Assembly: GCA_026388415.1 (NCBI GenBank)
Contig: JAPLJV010000065.1
Coordinates: 1 to 45,807 of the forward strand
From: Deltaproteobacteria bacterium
GTDB lineage: Bacteria; Desulfobacterota; Syntrophia; Syntrophales; JACQWR01
Direction: 5' to 3'
DNA length: 45,807 nt
Position numbers and translations under genes: made by a program. The notes under the pieces are model-generated. The model was not told the DNA's origin and ran no database searches. It worked only from the letters and a program-made list of their open reading frames with translations. How positions within the stretch are numbered: position 1 is the stretch's first letter; every line of letters starts with the position of its first letter. Below, piece after piece: positions 39,942-45,807 of the stretch.

Positions 39942-40295
39942 ATGCTTTACGGGAAATCAGGCAGTAAACTGGGAAGAACGACGAGCCACAAAAAAGCCAT
40001 GTTACGCAACATGGCAACTTCTATTATAAAGTATGAAAAGATTAGAACCACTGATTCGAAGGCCAGAGAAATAAAGAGGGTGGCCGATAAATTAGTGACG
40101 TTAGGCAAGAGAGGCGATCTTCATGCCCGGAGACAAGCCGCGTCTTTTGTAAGAGACCGGGCGATGGTGGGTAAACTGTTTGATGAATTGTCGGCTCGTT
40201 ATCGCGACCGGGCCGGCGGTTATACGCGGGTCATCAAGGTGGGTTGCCGGATCGGCGATAATGCGCCCATGTCCATTGTAGAATTTATTCAATAA
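39942..40295 (+). CDS. rplQ: 50S ribosomal protein L17 (bL17)
   Basis: The 117-residue protein begins [20 protein letters not shown] and has the conserved [16 protein letters not shown] and [17 protein letters not shown]. The ATG at 39942, after GGAAAGGAAG, gives the normal start; a TTG at 39897 would add 15 non-conserved residues. It closes the ribosomal protein array. Confidence 0.96.
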   Translation: MLYGKSGSKLGRTTSHKKAMLRNMATSIIKYEKIRTTDSKAREIKRVADKLVTLGKRGDLHARRQAASFVRDRAMVGKLFDELSARYRDRAGGYTRVIKVGCRIGDNAPMSIVEFIQ

Positions 40296-40355
40296 ACGAC
40301 GAGGGAACAATTCTTCCTCTGCTATCATCTCTGTTCAGTAGGGAGGAACGGGAAG

Positions 40356-41135
40356 ATGGAGATCAGGGTCCTTGGTTGCCACGGATCGCAGCTTCCTGGT
40401 TATAATACGACCTGCTTTTTGCTGGACGGCAAGATCCTGCTGGACGGCGGGACCATCACATCAGTCCTCACTGCCGAAGAGCAACTAAACATCGAGTATG
40501 TTTTTGTCACCCATGCCCACCTCGATCACATCAGCGACATCATGTTTCTGGCCGACAACCTTTGCTATTCGCAAAGAGAACGGCCCTTAGTTGTTTTGAG
40601 CACCCCCCAGATCATCGCCACATTACGGTATTACCTGTTTAATGGTGTCATCTGGCCGGATTTCTCCGGCATTCCCAGTGCGGAAAATCCCGTTATAAAA
40701 TTCGAGGCCATCTCACCGGGGGGAACCGTCACGACCGCCGGGTTGGACATTACCGCTGTCAAGGTCAGTCACTCTGTGGAAACGGTAGGTTATGTTATTG
40801 AAGCTGACGAGGGAACCGTCATCTTTATGGGTGATACCGGGCCTACGGATGAAATCTGGCGGATCGCCAGGAAGAAAAAGAAGAAGCTGCAGGCAGTATT
40901 CATTGAAACTTCTCTCCCCAACGACATGCAGACCCTGGCCGACATGACGGGGCACTTAACGCCTGCCTCCCTGGAGCAGGAGCTGAGTAAATTGGGCGAT
41001 CTCAACGTTCCGATCTATCTATACCATATGAAGACCCATCTTCAGGAAGTGATAAGAGAAGAGCTGGCCCTCCTGATGAACGACAACCTGCGTGTCCTTG
41101 AGGATGGTCAGATCCTGCAAATCGGGGCGTTATGA
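40356..41135 (+). CDS. Class II cyclic-nucleotide phosphodiesterase-like metallo-hydrolase
   Basis: The 259-residue metallo-beta-lactamase-fold protein has the metal motif THAHLDH near residues 52-58. A metal-site SHSVETVGYVIE, the FMGDTGPT bridging Asp, then FIETSLPN and TGHLTPASLEQEL follow. This set, HxHLDH plus IE-x-S-x-PN and GHLTP, is the class II cAMP/cGMP phosphodiesterase pattern (yeast PDE1, CpdP), but the substrate here is not proven. GGGAGGAACGGG precedes the ATG. It overlaps folC by 4 bases (ATGA). Confidence 0.82.
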   Translation: MEIRVLGCHGSQLPGYNTTCFLLDGKILLDGGTITSVLTAEEQLNIEYVFVTHAHLDHISDIMFLADNLCYSQRERPLVVLSTPQIIATLRYYLFNGVIWPDFSGIPSAENPVIKFEAISPGGTVTTAGLDITAVKVSHSVETVGYVIEADEGTVIFMGDTGPTDEIWRIARKKKKKLQAVFIETSLPNDMQTLADMTGHLTPASLEQELSKLGDLNVPIYLYHMKTHLQEVIREELALLMNDNLRVLEDGQILQIGAL

Positions 41136-42394
41136 CCACCCCGGGCGATTACCTTTCCCAGTTGAACAGTTCAATTATTCGTTTAGGTCTCGGTCCGGTC
41201 CGGAAACTGCTGGCGTCTTTGCATAATCCCCAGAATCGCTACGCGAGCGTCCTGATCGGCGGCACAAACGGCAAAGGTTCCATCGCCGCTACGACGGCAG
41301 CCATTATGCAGGCAGCCGGCTACCGCGTCGGTCTCTATACCTCGCCGCATCTAATTGACATCCGGGAGCGAATTCGCGTCAACGGCGACATGATAGCCGT
41401 AAACGAACTGGATGGTCTGATTGACGAGGTGAGGGGACAGGTCGGCGAGGAGATTACCTATTTCGAATTTCTCACGGCGGTGGCCTTTCTGTATTTTTAC
41501 CGGAGGCAGGTGGAGGTGGCAATCCTGGAAGTAGGTCTGGGGGGCAGGTTGGACGCAACCAACGTTGTTATCCCGGTTCTCTCTGTGATATCCAACATTT
41601 CCCTTGAACATGGTGATTATTTAGGCAAGGGGCTGGCGAATATAGCGCGGGAAAAGGGGGGGATTATCCCGGTCGGCGGGGTGTGCGTGACGGCGGCCAG
41701 GCAGAAGCCGGTGCGGGAGATACTCGCCGGGATCTGCCTTGACCGCCAGGCGCAGCTCTATCAGTTGGGTAGAGATATCAGCGTCCGACGCCACCATGAC
41801 GGGACCTTCTCCTATCGGGGGATCAAGAAAAATTATCCGCGGTTGGCCTGTTCTCTCAGGGGAAGGCACCAGGTGGAAAATACCGCCCTGGCGCTGGCGG
41901 CCATAGAGCTGCTGGCGGACAGAGGCGGACTGCCTGTCAGTGACGCTGCCGTTTACCGGGGGATGCAGAACACCCGGTGGGAAGGACGGCTGGAGGTCCT
42001 GCAGTCGGATCCGCAAATTATCGTGGATGGCGGCCATAATCCGGCCGGGATCGCCGTCCTGGGCCGGGCCTTGCGGGAGGATTTCTCCTATCGCCGTCTG
42101 ATCCTAATCTTTGGCGTGCTGCGGGATAAAAATTTCCAGTTGATGTTGAAAAAAATTGCGCCGCTGGCGGATGTGGTTATCATCACCCGGCCGGATACGG
42201 CAAGGGCCGTCCCGCCGGGCGAACTGACAGCAGCAGCCAGGCTTTATTGCGACCATGTCGAGATCGTCGCCGATACCCGTCAGGCCCTCTACAGGGCCAT
42301 GGCGGTGGCCGCCAGGGAAGATTTGATCTGTGTTGCCGGGTCACTTTATCTGATCGGAGAAATCAAGCAGGCATACGCGGCGACGCATGCGTAG
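41132..42394 (+). CDS. folC: Bifunctional folylpolyglutamate/dihydrofolate synthase
   Basis: The 420-residue Mur-ligase-family enzyme adds Glu to dihydropteroate or folate. The ATP-binding GTNGKGSIAAT is near residues 44-54, followed by TSPHLIDIRERI, EVGLGGRLDATNV, the SLEHGDYLG segment, and IVDGGHNPAG in the C-terminal domain. It is coupled to the phosphodiesterase-like gene by an ATGA overlap, and lptD begins 49 bases after its stop. Bifunctionality is assumed from the family; monofunctional action is possible. Confidence 0.94.
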   Translation: MTTPGDYLSQLNSSIIRLGLGPVRKLLASLHNPQNRYASVLIGGTNGKGSIAATTAAIMQAAGYRVGLYTSPHLIDIRERIRVNGDMIAVNELDGLIDEVRGQVGEEITYFEFLTAVAFLYFYRRQVEVAILEVGLGGRLDATNVVIPVLSVISNISLEHGDYLGKGLANIAREKGGIIPVGGVCVTAARQKPVREILAGICLDRQAQLYQLGRDISVRRHHDGTFSYRGIKKNYPRLACSLRGRHQVENTALALAAIELLADRGGLPVSDAAVYRGMQNTRWEGRLEVLQSDPQIIVDGGHNPAGIAVLGRALREDFSYRRLILIFGVLRDKNFQLMLKKIAPLADVVIITRPDTARAVPPGELTAAARLYCDHVEIVADTRQALYRAMAVAAREDLICVAGSLYLIGEIKQAYAATHA

Positions 42395-42443
42395 CCCCTG
42401 CATATGCCGACGCCACGAACTCAAGCTGGCTGACGGTGGTATA

Positions 42444-44651
42444 ATGAATAAAATTTTCCCTTGGCATTTTATCTGTTTTCTCACGATCGTTTTCTGGGGC
42501 GCCGCCTTTTCCGGTTGGGCGTTGGAGGGGCTTCCCACGACAGGAGGGCCGTTCACCATTGAAGCCGACCGTATCTCCTACGACCAGGGGGAAGATATCT
42601 ACCGTGCCTCGGGCCAGGTCAGCATTGTTTTTTCGGGCGGCACGCTGCGAGCTGATTCCGTAATGCTGGCCAAGGGCAGCAACACCGCCTCAGCCGAGGG
42701 CCGGGTAAGGCTCCAGACGGCAAGCGATCTCCTGGAAGGCGACAAGGTTGATTTTGATCTGACGACGAACACCGGGGTCGTATCTTACGGGAAGATGTTT
42801 ATTGCCCGGAACCACTTCTATCTGAAGGGCGATAAGATTGAAAAAAGGGGGGAGGCCACCTACCGCATCCAAGGGGCGTGCCTGACCACCTGTGACGGCG
42901 AGACGCCGGACTGGCGCCTCACGGCCCGGGAAATGGACGTCACCGTAGATGGTTACGGAAAGCTCAGAGACGGCAAATTTTTCGCTAAAGATGTGCCTAT
43001 TTTGTACCTCCCCTATTTCATTTTTCCCGCCAAAACGACGCGCCAGACCGGTTTTCTTTTCCCCAGGCTGGCCTACTCGCGCGATAAACTGGGTTGGGAT
43101 ACGGAGATTCCCTTCTATGTAGCCATCTCGAACAGCACCGATGCGACCTTTTATCAGCGCTACATGGATAAGCGAGGATTCAAGGAGGGCGCCGAGTTCC
43201 GGTACTTCCTCAATAAAGATTCCTATGGCACCATTTATGGCGATTACCTGCGCGACTCCGCCCAAATCACGGAACAGGCGGGAGCTCTGAGCAGAGACTG
43301 GCAGACGCCTCAGAACCGCTGGTCTTTCTACCTGCAAAATTATACCGCCCTGCAACCGGGTTTATACCTGCGGGCCGACATCGCGAAGGTTTCCGACAAA
43401 TGGTATTTCCGGGATTTCTCCTCGCACAATTATTACCAGGACCATTACGCGCAGAATTCTGATGAACGCTTCCGCAGGGTGTCCTTTACAGCCGACGAAT
43501 CCCTGGCTTTCCTGGAATCAAAAGTGCGCCTCGTTAAAGACTGGTCTTTATATAATCTCACGGCCCTCCTGAGCTATACGGATGATTTAACGAGAAATTC
43601 CAATGACGCCACCTTGCAGAAATATCCCGAGATTACCTTAAGCGGGGTGAAGCAATCTTTCCTGGGTACGCCCGTCAATTTTGTCCTGAATGCTTCCTAC
43701 AGCGGCAATTACCGGCAGGCGGGACAGGGGGGTAATCTGGGCGATGTTAAGCCGGTTTTTTCGCTGCCCCTGGATGTGGGTGGCTTTTTCAGTTTGATAC
43801 CGGAGGCGGAGGTCCGGGGGTCGTTCTGGGAAAGGAACGACGACCTGGTGACGGACGACAATAAGCGCGGCCAACGTACCGCCTATCGCCTGGGGATGGA
43901 CGCGACGACGTCCTTTTTCCGTGATTTTACCCTGGCAGGCCAGGCAAAGGACCCAACGAAGGGCTCAACAAAGGACCCGGTCATGGATAAAATTCGCCAT
44001 GAAATTAAACCGGAATTGATCTATACCTATCTCCCCTATGTAGAGCAGACAGACCTGCCTGATTTTGCAGACGTTATTGCCGAGCAGCATTCCGTCACAG
44101 CGGCCATCACCAATACGCTGGTGGCCAGGATGAAAGACAAGAACGGTGCGACGAGTTATCAGGAAATACTGCGCTTCAAGGTGGCCCAAGGTTATGACAT
44201 CAAGGAGGCGAGGCGGAATGGCAATGGTTCTGTCGCTCCCCGGCGCCCCTTCGGCGGCGTAGATATGGAGCTGGACTTAACACCTTCTGCTGTCATTGCC
44301 TTTTACGTTCGCAACCGGCTCAATGTCAATTCCGGCCGCTGGGAGAAATCCAACTACGATCTCAAAATGACCGATACGCGGGGCGATACCGCGACGATAG
44401 GCTACCGCTATACAGCCGATTTACTGGAAGGAATCAATCTTTCCTTCCGGGCCTTTGTAACAAAATCCCTGGACCTGTCCTATGAGCTCAAGAGAAACTT
44501 GTTTGACGGGCAGGATATCAGCAATGTCGTCGGCTTTAACTACAGCCGCCAGTGCTGGAGCATCGGTTTAAGCTTTGCTGATGCGGCGAGCGACCGGACG
44601 GTAATGCTTTCCTTCTCCCTCAATGGTTTGGGCGGCGTGGGGAAAAAATAG
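42444..44651 (+). CDS. lptD: LPS-assembly outer-membrane protein LptD
   Basis: The 735-residue protein has a signal peptide (MNKIFPWHFICFLTIVFWG, cleavage likely after SGWA). Then comes the OstA/LptA-like N-terminal domain (ADRISYDQGEDIYRASGQV) and a conserved Cys pair in GACLTTCDGETPDW. A long beta-barrel follows, with LYLPYFIFPAKTTRQTGFLFP at its border. It inserts LPS in the outer leaflet with LptE. The ATG at 42444 after ACGGTGGT is preferred; the frame open from 42387 overlaps folC and masks the signal peptide. It fits with the heptose kinase gene of this window. Confidence 0.94.
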   Translation: MNKIFPWHFICFLTIVFWGAAFSGWALEGLPTTGGPFTIEADRISYDQGEDIYRASGQVSIVFSGGTLRADSVMLAKGSNTASAEGRVRLQTASDLLEGDKVDFDLTTNTGVVSYGKMFIARNHFYLKGDKIEKRGEATYRIQGACLTTCDGETPDWRLTAREMDVTVDGYGKLRDGKFFAKDVPILYLPYFIFPAKTTRQTGFLFPRLAYSRDKLGWDTEIPFYVAISNSTDATFYQRYMDKRGFKEGAEFRYFLNKDSYGTIYGDYLRDSAQITEQAGALSRDWQTPQNRWSFYLQNYTALQPGLYLRADIAKVSDKWYFRDFSSHNYYQDHYAQNSDERFRRVSFTADESLAFLESKVRLVKDWSLYNLTALLSYTDDLTRNSNDATLQKYPEITLSGVKQSFLGTPVNFVLNASYSGNYRQAGQGGNLGDVKPVFSLPLDVGGFFSLIPEAEVRGSFWERNDDLVTDDNKRGQRTAYRLGMDATTSFFRDFTLAGQAKDPTKGSTKDPVMDKIRHEIKPELIYTYLPYVEQTDLPDFADVIAEQHSVTAAITNTLVARMKDKNGATSYQEILRFKVAQGYDIKEARRNGNGSVAPRRPFGGVDMELDLTPSAVIAFYVRNRLNVNSGRWEKSNYDLKMTDTRGDTATIGYRYTADLLEGINLSFRAFVTKSLDLSYELKRNLFDGQDISNVVGFNYSRQCWSIGLSFADAASDRTVMLSFSLNGLGGVGKK

Positions 44652-44670
44652 GTAATTTATATGAGAATCC

Positions 44671-44706
44671 ACCCCTTTACCAAAGGGGGGTTAAGGGGGG
44701 ATTTTC
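44671..44706. repeat. G-rich dispersed-repeat-like element with small hairpin
   Basis: Just after lptD, CCCCTTT (44672-44678) pairs with AAAGGGG (44682-44688) around a 3-base loop, and a second GGGGGG-ATTTT block follows at 44695-44705. This spacing of AAAGGGGGG, TTAA and GGGGGGATTTT matches a short intergenic repeat pattern seen scattered in many bacterial genomes (from memory). Only one copy lies in this window. It has no T-run for either strand, so a terminator is unlikely. Confidence 0.45.
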
Positions 44707-44742
44707 ATGTTTCGTTGTGCCCGCGCCGGTCATGGGGGTTAA

Positions 44743-45681
44743 TCAGGGGGAAATATCGAGCAGCACCTTCAGGGCGTCACTCTGAACGGCGCGTGTGAAG
44801 GCATCTTCCACCTCGGCGAGGGGATAACAGGCCGTAATCATCTTGGAAAGCGGCATGTCGGGATAGTCCTGCATCATGCGCAGGCCGTCGCCGAGCCGCC
44901 CGCAGCGGGAACCGATGACGGATATTTCATTGATGACGATGGGTGCCAGGTTGATATTTTGCGGCTGGGCTGCCGTGGTTTTGAGAACGATTACGCCCCG
45001 TGGCCGGCAGAGCTGGATGGCCTCCGAGATTCCCTGACCCGAACCAGTGGCCTCGACGACGATATCCGCCCCATCAGGCGCGGTAAAGTTGGCAGCCAGA
45101 GCCGTCTTGATCCCCCGCCACTGAGCCAGCGCCAGTTTCCCGGCATGATGTCCCAGAAGCGTAACATCGGAGCAAACGGTAGCGAGCGCCCAGGCACAGA
45201 GAATACCCAAACGGCCGTCACCAATGACGACGATGCGCTCCTCGCCATGGACAGGAAGCTGTTCCAGTATCTCGCAGGCCGCCGAGAGCGGCTCGATTAG
45301 AATGGCCCGTTCGTCAGGAATCGCGGCCGGAATTTCCAGCAGATTGGCGATGGGCAGGACGCAGTAATCAGCCAGGCAGCCATCAAGATTAACGATTCCC
45401 AGGGTAGTGCGTTGCGGACAATGACGGCCCAACCCTCGGGCGCACCACTCGCAGCAGCCACAGGCGGCGTTAATGTCGCCGGAAACTCTTCTGCCGATCC
45501 AGGCAGGATCGTCGCTCTCGGCCACCACGCCGATAAACTCATGCCCCATAACTCCCCGGAAGCCCAAGTAGCCCTGCATGATCTCCATATCGGTCCGGCA
45601 GATTCCCGCGATGCGAACCTTAATCAACGCCCATCCCGGCTCCCTCGCCGGTACAGGATAGTCTGTAATACTAATTTGCAT
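44743..45681 (-). CDS. Zinc-dependent MDR-family alcohol dehydrogenase
   Basis: The 312-residue protein is a medium-chain dehydrogenase/reductase. Catalytic zinc ligands are Cys28 (AGICRTD), His47-Glu48 (MGHEF) and Glu130 (IEPL). The structural zinc is held by Cys74, Cys77, Cys80 and Cys88, and the Rossmann GDGRLG is at 154-159. The first beta-strand normally preceding the DYPVP segment is missing: an in-frame TGA sits directly before the ATG (TGAATG). The start may therefore be truncated, or the gene is naturally short. Substrate is unknown. It is convergent with lptD. Confidence 0.85.
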   Translation of the reverse strand: MQISITDYPVPAREPGWALIKVRIAGICRTDMEIMQGYLGFRGVMGHEFIGVVAESDDPAWIGRRVSGDINAACGCCEWCARGLGRHCPQRTTLGIVNLDGCLADYCVLPIANLLEIPAAIPDERAILIEPLSAACEILEQLPVHGEERIVVIGDGRLGILCAWALATVCSDVTLLGHHAGKLALAQWRGIKTALAANFTAPDGADIVVEATGSGQGISEAIQLCRPRGVIVLKTTAAQPQNINLAPIVINEISVIGSRCGRLGDGLRMMQDYPDMPLSKMITACYPLAEVEDAFTRAVQSDALKVLLDISP

Positions 45682-45807
45682 TCATAGATATACTAACGAT
45701 CCATTCGAAACCGGTTAGCCCTGCCACTGTATGATTATCCTTTTCCAAAGTCGCCAGGGAAGTGACAAGTTCATCTTCAACTGCATTCAGGCTATGGAAC
45801 ACCTTAT
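45671..45807 (-). CDS. C-terminal end of an unidentified protein
   Basis: On the minus strand, 45 codons are open from the window edge to the TAG at 45673-45671. They read like real protein (NAVEDELVTSLATLEKDN, then GLTGFEWIV), followed by a stop overlapping the dehydrogenase start by 11 bases. No family could be recognised. Tight overlap would be typical of an operon partner, but a chance open frame of this length cannot be excluded. Confidence 0.4.
   Translation of the reverse strand, partial: KVFHSLNAVEDELVTSLATLEKDNHTVAGLTGFEWIVSISMNAN

Noticed and set aside
45682-45684. TGA before the dehydrogenase as a selenocysteine codon
   Set aside because: The position precedes any catalytic residue and no SECIS-like hairpin follows in the next bases; a stop or truncated start is simpler.

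Overview
The window is a bacterial chromosome segment dominated by one long same-strand block of transcription and translation genes. The lineage looks like a Gram-negative deltaproteobacterium (Desulfobacterota, probably near Syntrophales; lineage is inference). LptD and heptose-7-phosphate kinase show an LPS outer membrane. The DUF4416-YicC-Gmk-RpoZ run, the AmrB/AmrA pair and the order secE-nusG-rplKAJL-rpoBC-str-S10-spc-alpha without a break are typical of that group.

Layout. (1) 1-3399 is accessory: the 5' end of a probable transposase leaving the left edge on the minus strand, a three-helix membrane protein with a pseudopilin-like tail, three small proteins of unknown function (one apparently starting at ACG) and a 20-residue hydrophobic peptide. 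(2) 3400-8737 is a tight operon-like run: heptose kinase, DUF4416, YicC, guanylate kinase, RpoZ, RlmB and an orphan PilC/GspF-type membrane protein. (3) 8822-8898 is tRNA-Pro(CGG) on the minus strand, followed by DUF1178 and AmrB-AmrA on plus. (4) 11020-11657 holds tRNA-Thr, Tyr, Gly, Thr and Trp, with rpmG before the Trp gene. (5) 11684-40295 is an uninterrupted plus-strand array from secE to rplQ with RNA polymerase beta, beta', alpha, EF-Tu, SecY, MAP and IF1. (6) 40356-44651 is a class II cyclic-nucleotide phosphodiesterase-like metallo-hydrolase, folC and lptD. (7) 44743-45681 is a zinc-dependent MDR dehydrogenase on minus, overlapped by the tail of another probable gene at the right edge.

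The main block couples RNA polymerase, ribosome, EF-Tu and Sec translocon synthesis. A probable L10 leader precedes rplJ, and a perfect 19-bp hairpin lies between rpsK and rpsD. Two expected genes are missing: fusA between rpsG and tuf, and the tuf copy often found downstream of the tRNA-Thr/Tyr/Gly/Thr cluster. About 12 of 42 genes in the block use GTG or TTG starts. Zinc-binding (Cys-rich) forms of L33, L36, S14 and S4 are encoded, and L24 carries an added CxxC/CxxC tail.

I found no CRISPR array, rRNA, prophage or recognisable defence system. The least explained part is the first 3.4 kb; calling it a new system would go beyond what the sequence shows.
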